This document shows positions 44,287-53,147 of a stretch of 64,000 nucleotides of DNA, piece by piece. Below the pieces are notes generated by a model. The model did not search any database, was not told where the DNA came from, and saw only the letters and a program-made list of their open reading frames with translations. A program made the translations under genes and the position numbers. Origin of the DNA: Hahella chejuensis KCTC 2396 (lineage in GTDB: Bacteria > Pseudomonadota > Gammaproteobacteria > Pseudomonadales > Oleiphilaceae); contig NC_007645.1 of NCBI RefSeq assembly GCF_000012985.1, forward strand, positions 620,001-684,000, read 5' to 3'. Position 1 is the first letter of the stretch. The number at the start of each line of letters is the position of its first letter.

Positions 44287-45104
44287 GACAATCCTGGGCT
44301 AAGGCGCGAACCTTCATGTGGGCGTTAATCAGCACTCTTCTGCTAATCTGCTTTTCCGGCGCGGCGTTTTTCTGGTTATATCAGGATCGGATGATTTTCT
44401 TTCCGCAGCCCGTGGACGCCGGTAACCGCAGCAGACTGAAATCCATCGAATTCAAATTCGAACATGAGGGCGTGACTTTATCCGGATGGTTTCAGCATGG
44501 TGAAATCTCCGCAAGCAAGCCTTTGTTACTGTACTTTGGCGGGAACGGCGAAGAGGTGTCATGGAACGCCTGGGAGATGGAAAAACTGCCGGTCGACTCA
44601 TTTCTTCTGTTGAACTACCGGGGCTACGGCGACAGTGAGGGCTCCCCGGGGGAAGAGGCGTTGGTGGGAGACGCCGTCGCCTTATATGATCATCTCACTC
44701 GCAAATTGAAAATCGACCCTCAGCATATTGTTCTGCTGGGTCGCAGCCTGGGGTCCGGCGTGGCGGTGCAGTTGGCCAGTCGGCGTCCGGTGCGCGCGTT
44801 GGTGCTGACCACTCCATTCGACAGTCTGGCCGCCGTCGGCAAGCGGCATTACCCCTGGTTGCCAGTCGGTTTACTGGTGCGTCATCCCTTCAATTCACTG
44901 ACCCATGCGGCGACGATTAAAACGCCTGCGCTGGCGTTGTTGGCGGGGAGAGACAGAATTGTGCCTGCGGAACATGGGCGGCGCTTGATGGAGGCTTGGG
45001 GCGGTCCGCAAAACACGGTTACCCTGGACGCGGCGGACCACAACGACATCAGTATGTATCCTGAGTACTGGCGCGCCATCAGTCAGTTTATCGAGAGTCT
45101 CTGA
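44283..45104 (+). CDS. Membrane-anchored alpha/beta hydrolase (Bem46-like)
   Basis: This 273-residue protein has an N-terminal membrane anchor (ALISTLLLICFSGAAFFWLY), then YQDRMIFFPQP, LNYRGYGDSEGSPGEEAL, nucleophile elbow GRSLGSGVA, catalytic Asp in LAGRDRIVP and His in DAADHND. The complete triad suggests an active serine hydrolase in the inner membrane. It begins inside the permease stop (ATGA overlap), so it belongs to the zinc operon. The substrate and its link with zinc are unknown. Confidence 0.85.
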   Translation: MRQSWAKARTFMWALISTLLLICFSGAAFFWLYQDRMIFFPQPVDAGNRSRLKSIEFKFEHEGVTLSGWFQHGEISASKPLLLYFGGNGEEVSWNAWEMEKLPVDSFLLLNYRGYGDSEGSPGEEALVGDAVALYDHLTRKLKIDPQHIVLLGRSLGSGVAVQLASRRPVRALVLTTPFDSLAAVGKRHYPWLPVGLLVRHPFNSLTHAATIKTPALALLAGRDRIVPAEHGRRLMEAWGGPQNTVTLDAADHNDISMYPEYWRAISQFIESL

Positions 45105-45129
45105 TACTTGAAAACGGCGGTTCAGGCAA

Positions 45130-46884
45130 TCAGCTTTCCGCGCCAATCAGCGCATTTTTCGACATCTCTGATTCCCGGCGCGGGGCGCAGGAACGATAGT
45201 CGATAACCCGGTTGCGGCCTTGCTGTTTGGCGGTGTACAAGGCGTAGTCCGCACGCTCGAACAGCTTATTGGGGCAGTCGAACTCGTCATGAGCCATACT
45301 CGCCACGCCGACGCTGATAGAGAGCTTGTAGCCTGACTCCGTTTCTTCTTCGACTTTGACCCTTAGACGATTGGCCAGACTCATGGCGGCGTCGTGGTCG
45401 GTATTAGGCAGGATGACCGCGAATTCTTCACCGCCATAACGACAGGGACAATTCGGTTTGCGCACGCCTTTCGCCAGTATGCGAGCGACCTCCTTCAACG
45501 CATGGTCGCCGACGTTGTGGCCGTAGGTGTCATTGAATTGCTTGAAGCAGTCGATATCGATCACCAGCAGGGTCAGTGGCTGTTTACTTTGCTGGGCGCG
45601 ATGAAATTCTGTTGCGAATTTGTCGTCGAAATGACGGCGGTTGAACAGGCCGGTCAGGGCGTCCGTGTAGGTTTTGCGCTGCAACTCATTTACCCGGCTG
45701 CTCAGCGCCAGGGACAGCAACACCATTTCCGTCAGCGAGCCGATTTGAAACCCGTTCTGGGTGAGCACGTTATGCGGCAGCAGGCCGAAGGTTTTCAGCA
45801 TGTACGCCAGCACGCCGATCAACAACGCCGTCCAGGCGGTCATGTAGTAGCGCGCGGGGCGCGAACCCGCCATTAACGCAAGCACGCCCATCAGCAGCAA
45901 CTGGGCGGCGATGACGAAAGTCAGCAGGGATATCGGCACAATCATTGTGTGATAGGTGAAAAACGGCGTGCAGGCGAGGCTGATCAGCATCAGCCATTCC
46001 AGCACGCGGGCGGCGAAATCCGTTCGCGGCGCGATTTGCTGAGTCACCAGAATTGAGCGGGCGAACTGCAAGGCGCCCAGCAGAGACAGAATCAGCAGAA
46101 TCAGCAGACTGTGATTGGCGAACCAGGGAAAGTTCGGCCACAGAAACTGGAATGTCAGGCCGTTATGCACCGCCATATACAGACCATAACTGGTGACGTA
46201 CAGCAGATAATGGGCGAAGGTGCGGTCGCGGACGGCGATGAACATGAAAAAGTTATAGATGACGAGGACCAGAAACCCGCCGTAATAAGCGCCGTAGGCC
46301 AGTTGTTCCTTGCCGATGCGTTCCAGTAGCGACTCAGGCGCGTACAGAGACAGACCGATGTTCATGGAGCCGTCGCTGCTGAAGCGCATGTAATAGGTGC
46401 GGGATGCGTAGGCGGGCAATTCCAGAGGGAACAAGTAGTCTCTGTGCTCAACGTCTCTTGAGTAAAACGAGAGGCGATCGCCTGTAGCGTGGCGTTTCCA
46501 GGAACCGTCGGCAAGCGGTTCCCATAATGTCAGGTGGTCGATCAGGGGGTAATCCTGGCGCAGCGTCACCGCCAGATCTTCTGCAGTGGTGTTTTTCAGA
46601 GTGAACCGAACCCACCAGGCGGATTCGGAAAAGCCAAAGTTAGGTGACTGGCCTGCCGTTGATTTGAACCGGTCGGCGAACTCAGCAGAGCTGACTTCTT
46701 CGAAGCGCAGGGATTGCGTAGGATCTTCCAATAACGCCAGATGCGGCGTCAGCCCCGCCATGTCGAGGCCTTTGTCCACGTTGAAGGGAGTCGGGCCCTC
46801 GCCGCTCGCCGCGACAGCCTCCAAACTACGGGCAAAAAGCAACACAAACACTAAGCAAGCTAGCGTATAGCTATGGCGAGGCAT
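45130..46884 (-). CDS. 7TMR-DISM diguanylate cyclase
   Basis: This 584-residue protein has a signal peptide, an extracellular 7TMR-DISMED2 domain (SAWWVRFTLKNTTAEDL, IDHLTLWEP, YYMRFSSDGSMNIGLSLY), seven membrane helices (about 190-400) and a C-terminal GGDEF domain whose catalytic motif is YGGEEF. The residues before it (RKPN) do not keep the RxxD inhibitory site, so product inhibition is probably absent. It should synthesise c-di-GMP in response to a carbohydrate-like or other periplasmic ligand. GGAG precedes the ATG. Confidence 0.9.
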   Translation of the reverse strand: MPRHSYTLACLVFVLLFARSLEAVAASGEGPTPFNVDKGLDMAGLTPHLALLEDPTQSLRFEEVSSAEFADRFKSTAGQSPNFGFSESAWWVRFTLKNTTAEDLAVTLRQDYPLIDHLTLWEPLADGSWKRHATGDRLSFYSRDVEHRDYLFPLELPAYASRTYYMRFSSDGSMNIGLSLYAPESLLERIGKEQLAYGAYYGGFLVLVIYNFFMFIAVRDRTFAHYLLYVTSYGLYMAVHNGLTFQFLWPNFPWFANHSLLILLILSLLGALQFARSILVTQQIAPRTDFAARVLEWLMLISLACTPFFTYHTMIVPISLLTFVIAAQLLLMGVLALMAGSRPARYYMTAWTALLIGVLAYMLKTFGLLPHNVLTQNGFQIGSLTEMVLLSLALSSRVNELQRKTYTDALTGLFNRRHFDDKFATEFHRAQQSKQPLTLLVIDIDCFKQFNDTYGHNVGDHALKEVARILAKGVRKPNCPCRYGGEEFAVILPNTDHDAAMSLANRLRVKVEEETESGYKLSISVGVASMAHDEFDCPNKLFERADYALYTAKQQGRNRVIDYRSCAPRRESEMSKNALIGAES

Positions 46885-47092
46885 TTGGCCATCTCCAAAA
46901 AGTTGACTAACTTATGTTCCTTTGGAAGAAATAGCTTCCATGCCCTCTCCTAGCTCACGCCGGAGGAAAGGCGCAATAGTCTGTTAGTATTACCAATAAA
47001 GGCCGCATTGTCGACTTTACAGCAGGCTGTTGCAAGCCCCCTTTGCAGGCCTCTTTCCTTCATCGTCAGACGTTGTGAGCGTCCTTCGGCGC

Positions 47093-49411
47093 TCAATATT
47101 CGGAGACTGTCGAGCACCCGGGAGTCCTAAATTCCGCGGGCGTTTCCGGCTTGTCACGATGCACTTTCAGGTACTCGACAATCGCCATGCGCTGTTTCTC
47201 GGTGAGCATGGGGCCAATAACGCCTTTGGGCAATGGATTGGCTTCCGGGTCCCGCAGGAACGCGCGCCAATCCGTGACGGATGCGGAGAAAGCGTGACCG
47301 CTGTTGCTGTTGCCTGGCAAACGGGTATCGAACCAAAAACCGTTGGCTTCCGCGCCTTGCGGCGGCTCTGTGACGAAGCCGACGCGTTCAGGGTCGAAAT
47401 CTCTGTAGCCCACCTGAAAGCGACTTGCCCGCTGCTCGGGCGGTGATAACAGTTGATATAGGTTTGGCGCCGAGCCATTGTGCAGGAAGGGCGGCGTCGC
47501 CCAAACCCCCTCCAGGGGGCGGGGCTTGTAGCCCGCAACCTCTTGAGGCAGGTCGAGCGTGCCGAAGCCTTCCAGACATTGCCGCTGCGCATAGTCGATG
47601 TTGTTGTCTGCGTAGTAACGGTTTTTCACCAGGACGCCAATAAGATTCAACGCAAGTCCTTCGGAAAGTCTATGGATGTCCTGTTTCGCCAGGAGGTTGT
47701 CGATTTCCTTGACTCCCTTCTGGGTGAGCCTTATCAGCTCCTCGTTGAGGCAAATCAAGTCGCAGCTTTTCACGTAGTGGGGACGATAGGACGGTTTCGA
47801 TGGAGCGCTATCCAGCGGCGTTGACAGACTGTTAAGCGCAGCCGCGATAGCGGCGAAATCGCCAATCGGCGCGACGACGGGAATGACGTCGTTGGAGGGA
47901 TAAGCGGCCAGCAACTCTGACAACTCTCCCAAGGGGAGTTCCCGCTCCTGGCGCAGTGTGATGATTTGGCGCAGTCTGGCGCGCACCTCGCGAATCAGTC
48001 GCTGGGTCAACAAGGGGCGTAAAGCGTCGTCGATGTCTTGATTGTTCAGTCCGGTCGCAGACAAGTCATAGTGCTTGTCGATAAAGGCCTGGGCGGCGCT
48101 GGGATCAGTGCCGATCACACTGAGCGGCGCTACAGAAATCATCCATTCCGACCAGGGCGCCGGTTTCAGGGGCGCATTGATCTCCAAGTCGGCGACGTCG
48201 GCTTCATGCGGTCCGTGACAGCCCTGACAGTAGCGCCGGAACAGACCTTCGCCTTTGGCGGCGAGGACCTGATCCACTGGTCCGAATACCTTTTCCGGCC
48301 AAGTAGGCGCCTTGAGCGTTTGCAATGCGCTTTCGATACGGGCGAGGTCTTCGATGCGCACGGCGCTGTGAAAGCGTTTGCCGGGAGGGACAGGGGAGCC
48401 GTCGGCGTTGACCAGATCGATGCGCGCGCCGACGCCAAGCGCCTCACCGATGTTGCGCGCCAGTGGCTGCGCCACCGAGCCGTTATATTGCACCCAATTA
48501 AATTTCCAGATGTCCCACAAGTAGGGATAGCTGACTGGCGCCGCTCCGACTTGATAGTTAGATGCGCTCAGATGGTCGCCGAACAGGGTGTTGCCTATGC
48601 GGCCCAGCGCGTCGGTGCGACCGTAGCCTTCTTCCACAGGGTAGAGTTTACGCAGCGGGTTATTTTGACCGGCGCCGACAAAACCGCCGACGCTGCGCCA
48701 CAAAGCGGAGCGCAGTCCGTCCTTGCCTTCCGGATAGCGGTCGTTCAGCACTTTTTGCGCGAAACGGTCAAATTTCCAGGGATTGACGGCTGTATAAAAC
48801 AGCGAGGCCACCAAGGTCGGCGCGAACGCGCCGCGCTGCATGCTGGTGAGCGCATGCATGGCGGGACCGCCGTCGATGCGCACTGCGTAACGGACGCCAT
48901 CGCGCTGATAATGCAGCTCACTGCTATGGCAGGCGGCGCAGGAGATATCCAGCACGTCTTCGCCGATAGCGGGATCGAAATGCTTGCTGAAGCCCAGCGG
49001 AAGCTGGTCGGGATTGGCGGCGCTGGGAACAGGGTCGACAATAAAACGAAAAAGTCGCATGCGCTCCGGGTCCGCCAGACGCTGTTCGCTGAAAGGTTCC
49101 TCCAAGTGTATGAACCAGTTATAACGCACGGCGCCGGCAGATGCGCCCTGGGGCATGGAAACTCCTTGGGGAGTGTAGTAGTAAAGCTCCCGCAAGGAAG
49201 CGTTGTCGCCCTCCCAGCCCTGATCCAGATACACATATTCATCGACCGGCTCCGCCGCCGGCAGGTTTTTATTGGGATACAGCACAAACCAGGCGAACCC
49301 GGCGCATGCGGCGACAACCAATACGATCACGACGAACGCCAGCCATTTGATCAATCGCAGCGGCGCGCTACGTTTTTGTTGGATAAACTTCATACTTCCC
49401 TTGGAGGTCAT
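47093..49411 (-). CDS. RoxA-like di-haem cytochrome c, membrane-anchored
   Basis: This 772-residue protein has an N-terminal membrane anchor (about 20-45) and two haem-binding motifs, CAACH (158-162) and CQGCH (395-399). Blocks GWEGDNASL, NPDQLPLGF, RIDGGPAMHAL, WVQYNGSVAQPLARN, PPFLHNGSAPNLYQLLSPPEQR and FDTRLPGNSNSGH are shared with the tandem gene at 49450. The layout is that of di-haem peroxidase-related oxygenases such as RoxA (rubber oxygenase). AAGGAAAGG precedes the ATG. Substrate is unknown; a peroxidase or an oxygenase role are both possible. Confidence 0.8.
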   Translation of the reverse strand: MTSKGSMKFIQQKRSAPLRLIKWLAFVVIVLVVAACAGFAWFVLYPNKNLPAAEPVDEYVYLDQGWEGDNASLRELYYYTPQGVSMPQGASAGAVRYNWFIHLEEPFSEQRLADPERMRLFRFIVDPVPSAANPDQLPLGFSKHFDPAIGEDVLDISCAACHSSELHYQRDGVRYAVRIDGGPAMHALTSMQRGAFAPTLVASLFYTAVNPWKFDRFAQKVLNDRYPEGKDGLRSALWRSVGGFVGAGQNNPLRKLYPVEEGYGRTDALGRIGNTLFGDHLSASNYQVGAAPVSYPYLWDIWKFNWVQYNGSVAQPLARNIGEALGVGARIDLVNADGSPVPPGKRFHSAVRIEDLARIESALQTLKAPTWPEKVFGPVDQVLAAKGEGLFRRYCQGCHGPHEADVADLEINAPLKPAPWSEWMISVAPLSVIGTDPSAAQAFIDKHYDLSATGLNNQDIDDALRPLLTQRLIREVRARLRQIITLRQERELPLGELSELLAAYPSNDVIPVVAPIGDFAAIAAALNSLSTPLDSAPSKPSYRPHYVKSCDLICLNEELIRLTQKGVKEIDNLLAKQDIHRLSEGLALNLIGVLVKNRYYADNNIDYAQRQCLEGFGTLDLPQEVAGYKPRPLEGVWATPPFLHNGSAPNLYQLLSPPEQRASRFQVGYRDFDPERVGFVTEPPQGAEANGFWFDTRLPGNSNSGHAFSASVTDWRAFLRDPEANPLPKGVIGPMLTEKQRMAIVEYLKVHRDKPETPAEFRTPGCSTVSEY

Positions 49412-49449
49412 ATCCTTTCCTTCGCACCTATTTCGTTTTTATTGCGTGG

Positions 49450-51216
49450 TTATAGAGATTTCAGATATTCAAGCAGCGCTAGTTTGTCGTCGGAGCTCAG
49501 GTCCACGCCAAACAGATGTCCTGCGTTGCTGTTACCGGGCAGACGCGTGTCGAATAGCGTGGCGCCGGGCGCTTTTCGTGTACTGACGCCGACCTTGACG
49601 GGATCGAATTCGCGATCGCCGACAAAGAAAGTTTGCGGGCGCTGTTCCGGCGGCAGCAGCAGTGATTGCAGATTGGGGACGGAGCCGTTGTGCAAATAAG
49701 GGGCGGACGACCACACGCCATCCAGCGGACGCCCCTTGTAATAGCGGGGAATCGCCGTCGCGTCAGGCTTGCCGCTGGGGTGTGATGCTTCCGCCATATC
49801 CAGGGTGGCGGCGATGGGATGGCGCAATATGGCGCCGATTGACGCGTGAATGACGAGCTTGATGCTGGGTTCCGTCGCCCCGATCGTTGCGCCGCCGAAC
49901 ACCATCAGTTTACGTCCCTGGTAGGGCCCGCTTTGCGCGCTCGCGCGCAGGAAATTCATGGCCATTCTGGGGTCTGTGCCGACTTCATCGAGCGGGGTTA
50001 GGGCGACGCTGATTTTTGCATCCGACGGGTTGTGCTCTGCCAAGGTATGACAGGACAGGCAGCGCTCAGCGTAAAGACTGCGACCTTGATCAACGAGATG
50101 CGTGTTCAGTTTGCCAAGTATCGGCTCAGGCCACTTTGGCGCTTGCAGGGCTTCGTTGCGCTTTTGAATATCGCCCAGGTTGTTGAAATTGACGCTGCTG
50201 GGATACCCGGGAAGTTCGCTGTGACCATCGACGGTCGCTGCGCCATACACCGCCAGCGCAGTTGTTACGTTTTGCGCCAAAGGCCCCGGGGCGGCGTTGC
50301 TGGCGGAGCCGTTCCACTGCACCAGATCCATGCGCGGAGTTCCCCACAGGACAGGAAAGCTGACTGGCGCATCCGGAGAACGCCGGTTTTCTGGTTGATG
50401 AGTGATTTCAGAGGTGATCACATTGAAGATCTGTCCGAACGCATCCAGCCTGCCACGGCCGTAGGGGACCTCTGTGCTATTCATGGCGAAGCGCTCGGTG
50501 AAGTAGTCCAGGCGTTGCTGCAACGCTGTTCTCAGTTGCACTTCCGACGACGCCGAGAACGCTTTCGCGAAGCGGGAGAACTTTTCTGGCTGCGCCAAGG
50601 TCGCCTGCAAACTGTCGCGAATAGCGAATTCCAGACCGCTGTAGTTGATCAGCGCCGAGCCGCCGTCAATACGGATGCTTTTACCTTGGTAACGCACTTC
50701 CGCCGTGTGGCAAGCGGCGCATCCTAATCCCGCCCAGGCGACTCCATTTGCGTCCACATCCTGGGCGAAGCCTACCGGCAATGCGTCGGGGTTGTGTTCG
50801 GACGCCGGCGCGCTCAGAAATCCCAATTCATTCATATGCGACTCTGCCAGGAAAGGCGCTTCCTTATCCGCTTGCTCCAAATGCAGAAGCCAGTCATAGG
50901 GAATAATACGCGAGCCGAAAGAGGCGAAATGAGCCTGGTCCCGAGTGGCGCCGGACCAGCCTTGCTCCAAGTGGATTACCTCAGACGCACTGCCTGGTCC
51001 CGTTGGCGGCGCGTCAGTCGTGCTGCCTGTGGGTTCTTCAGTCTGGCGGCATGCCGTGACGCTCAGCAGTAATAACGCTGGTGCGCATATGGCGAGGGTT
51101 AAGCGCCTCACATTAGGCTTGTCGGCGCTGGAGAGAGGCGATTTCGCGTCGCTGCGTAATAAGGAAAGTCTGGGCAAGGCGCGTAGTAAGCCGCAGCCGA
51201 TTGAACAGCAAAGCAT
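49450..51216 (-). CDS. RoxA-like di-haem cytochrome c lipoprotein
   Basis: This 588-residue paralogue of the gene at 47093 has haem motifs CAACH (166-170) and CLSCH (386-390), and shares GWSGATRDQA, NPDALPVGF, RIDGGSALINY, LVQWNGSASNAAPGPLAQN, YLHNGSVPNLQSLLLPPEQR and FDTRLPGNSNAGH. A lipobox-like LLSVTAC sits at residue 56. With an in-frame GTG at 51111 as start, the signal would have the usual lipoprotein length, but only the ATG at 51216 has an AGGA site, so the start is undecided. It lies 38 nt upstream of the larger paralogue and is presumably co-transcribed. Confidence 0.8.
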   Translation of the reverse strand: MLCCSIGCGLLRALPRLSLLRSDAKSPLSSADKPNVRRLTLAICAPALLLLSVTACRQTEEPTGSTTDAPPTGPGSASEVIHLEQGWSGATRDQAHFASFGSRIIPYDWLLHLEQADKEAPFLAESHMNELGFLSAPASEHNPDALPVGFAQDVDANGVAWAGLGCAACHTAEVRYQGKSIRIDGGSALINYSGLEFAIRDSLQATLAQPEKFSRFAKAFSASSEVQLRTALQQRLDYFTERFAMNSTEVPYGRGRLDAFGQIFNVITSEITHQPENRRSPDAPVSFPVLWGTPRMDLVQWNGSASNAAPGPLAQNVTTALAVYGAATVDGHSELPGYPSSVNFNNLGDIQKRNEALQAPKWPEPILGKLNTHLVDQGRSLYAERCLSCHTLAEHNPSDAKISVALTPLDEVGTDPRMAMNFLRASAQSGPYQGRKLMVFGGATIGATEPSIKLVIHASIGAILRHPIAATLDMAEASHPSGKPDATAIPRYYKGRPLDGVWSSAPYLHNGSVPNLQSLLLPPEQRPQTFFVGDREFDPVKVGVSTRKAPGATLFDTRLPGNSNAGHLFGVDLSSDDKLALLEYLKSL

Positions 51217-51616
51217 GGTGTAAAGTCCTGGGTGTCCCTGAAAAGCAGATTGGTATCATTAGTTGTTATCGCCGCCGGTTGACTAACGAGATCCTGAACG
51301 GCCGCACGCAAAATGAATGTCCTCTGCGCACGCATTAACTATAGTTCATGTTTTTATAAAACCGTGAGAGTTTATTGCTTATTTTTCAGAGAGTTGTTTA
51401 AAAAGTGACAAATTTTCATGAATTTGTGATGGAAGGTTGATGTCAGAGAAGGGCTTAACGTTTTTCTTAAGGAATCTCTATGCGAACAATTTTCAGCAGG
51501 GGGCATTGGCGTTCTGTTTGGGGGAAATCGTCACAACGGCGTCTGCGCAGGATGAGTTTCTAATGGTTGAGCGGGACGGTGGATGTGCGGGAGAAAAAGC
51601 CAAAAATAAGCGTTTA
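51217..51616. other. Upstream region of the di-haem operon, no gene accepted
   Basis: Contains the presumed promoter of the minus-strand cytochrome operon. A 60-residue plus-strand frame from the ATG at 51440 runs up to the repeat at 51617; it has no family resemblance and no clear ribosome site, and could be a remnant of the gene whose 3' part lies beyond the repeat. Confidence 0.35.
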
Positions 51617-51750
51617 TATTAATCAGGCAGACAAATAGCTTCCTTCTATTTGTCTGCAACGACAGGGCCTGCACATGTCAGGCCCTGTCTCCCGCGCAGG
51701 CGCATCCATGCGCCAGATATTAACATGTCAATATCATTGCCATATTAATA
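51617..51750. repeat. MITE-like multi-hairpin repeat, copy 2
   Basis: This 134-bp copy of the element at 34456-34603 lacks the 13-bp segment in front of the third hairpin. The TATTAAT-GGC ends are the same. The first two hairpins are perfect, and the third has one mismatch (ATGCGCCAG). TA flanks both ends, which would fit a 2-bp target duplication. The right edge adjoins a truncated pseudogene. Confidence 0.85.
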
Positions 51751-52096
51751 TAAGATTGATTTGCGTGGAGCGACGGATGTCAGCGGAGACTCTGACTCGC
51801 AAACCGGCATGCAAATCAACAGCAAGGCGTTGGAGGAGCTGAGCTGGGATGAGCTTGCGGCGGCGGGTGTGTAACCTGTGAGCAAGACATTGGTTTTCGA
51901 CTTGTTGGCGCAGATGAATTATCCGCACGATAAGCTGGAGGGCTTGTGGATTATGGATGCGAACAAAGTGGCGGCGATCAATGACGATGATTTCGCTGTG
52001 GCCGAACGGAACGGCGACGTAGTGCAAAAAGTACCGCCGGCTACAGGGCGCATAGACGCCAACACCCTGTATGTCACTGACCTGGGGAACCCTTGA
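51751..52096 (+). pseudogene. 3' remnant of a phytase/esterase-like gene
   Basis: Reading from the repeat edge gives KIDLRGATDVSGDSD, then ALEELSWDELAAAGV, an in-frame TAA at about 51870, then KTLVFDLLAQMNYPHDKLEG, LWIMDANKVAAINDDDF and TLYVTDLGNP. This matches the C-terminal part of the esterase-like activity of phytase family (PF13449), including the YPHDKLEG and NDDDF blocks. The 5' part is missing and one stop interrupts the rest, so it is a pseudogene. A shorter ORF (51878-52096) would restart after the stop. The truncation coincides with the MITE-like repeat. Confidence 0.7.
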
Positions 52097-52136
52097 GCAG
52101 CGACTAGCTCTCAACACTACGGGCGTAAAACGGAGG

Positions 52137-52836
52137 TTACGCCCGTCTGCCGAACAAGCCGGCGGGGTCCTGGGTCAGGGTTTCTTCTTCGCGCAGGGCG
52201 TACAGGACTTTGACGCCCAATGGCTGCGCCGGCTGTGGCGTAGCCAGAATATTGGAGTAATGAAAGAAAGCCGTGTTCTCAAAATCCAGCGCCATGAACG
52301 CATTGTTTTGGTAAGGATCGGGAACGCCTAACAGCACCGGCCGCTGATAGCTGACGTAGCGCAGGCGCCAGCTGCTGTTGCTCAGATCCAGGCCCCAGTA
52401 AGTGCGTGGGCGATGCTTCACTACGATTTCACCCAGGGCGAGGGCGGTGTCCATCAGCATGGAGAAAACAATGTGATCGCCGTCCCGCTTGGAGTTCAAC
52501 CATATATCTTTGCGCGCCAGATGCGGGCTCATAGACTTCCGGCCAGTGTTTATAGGCCCAGGCGTGAAGATCGGGCAAGAAGGGTTCCGGCGAGGCGTTG
52601 TGCAGCCCTTCGTCTAGGTCCAGGCCGAACTTGCGCAGCAGTTCGCCATAGATAACCAGACGGTTGGCTTTTTCCGCGATCAGGTAGTTGAGATTGGCGT
52701 AGGCTTGCTCAATCGTTAAGGAAAACGGTTCCTGTGAATGCGGGGCCTGATAGGGCGGATAGTCCTTCAGCAGCCGTTTGAGTTTGGCTTGTCCCCTTCC
52801 GAATATTGCTTGCACCAGAGTCGGCATATCCATCAC
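52137..52836 (-). pseudogene. Frameshifted hypothetical gene
   Basis: Two minus-strand frames join into one protein of about 230 residues: 52836-52429 gives the N-terminal part to AYKHWPEVYEP, and the other frame (52532-52137) continues as HLARKDIWLNSKRDGDHIVFSML. The second frame has no ribosome site of its own, so one gene with a frameshift near 52520-52545 is the simplest reading. Blocks such as YANLNYLIAEKANRLVIYGELLRKFG and RYVSYQRPVLLGVPDPYQNN are not from a family I recognise. It may be real decay or a sequencing error. Confidence 0.6.
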
Positions 52837-53147
52837 CTTAAATCCATTTTATTTCTGAGTAGTTTGCTCTGCTTTCCCTTTATCGTAAATAGCCCATGTG
52901 GCTGTACTTATCAACTTTGGGCTAGTTAATTTTACATGATTAAATTCATTTTCGCCCCGCCTTTGCATGGCAGGGGGAGTCGGATGTTTCCGGGTTATCC
53001 AGACGACCATCATAACGCTGAAAATGCGGCGCTGCAGCGCTATTTCCGCGTTCCTAAGCTAATTAGCTGATATACTGGCGAATCTTCCAAACAAGAACCA
53101 AACTAGTTTGAGCAAAACTATTTCCAAAAGGGGAGCATCTGTTCGAA
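52837..53147. other. Intergenic stretch, nothing recognised
   Basis: Divergent promoter region between the frameshifted gene and the solute-binding protein gene. No ORF or stable T-run hairpin is seen. Confidence 0.35.

Noticed and set aside
48038-49699. 553-residue plus-strand frame opposite the di-haem cytochrome genes
   Set aside because: It crosses the boundary between two well-supported minus-strand cytochrome genes and has no recognisable domain.
51437-51622. 61-residue plus frame ending at MITE-like copy 2
   Set aside because: No clear ribosome site or family. It was considered as the 5' remnant of the phytase-like pseudogene, but its translation has no resemblance to that family.
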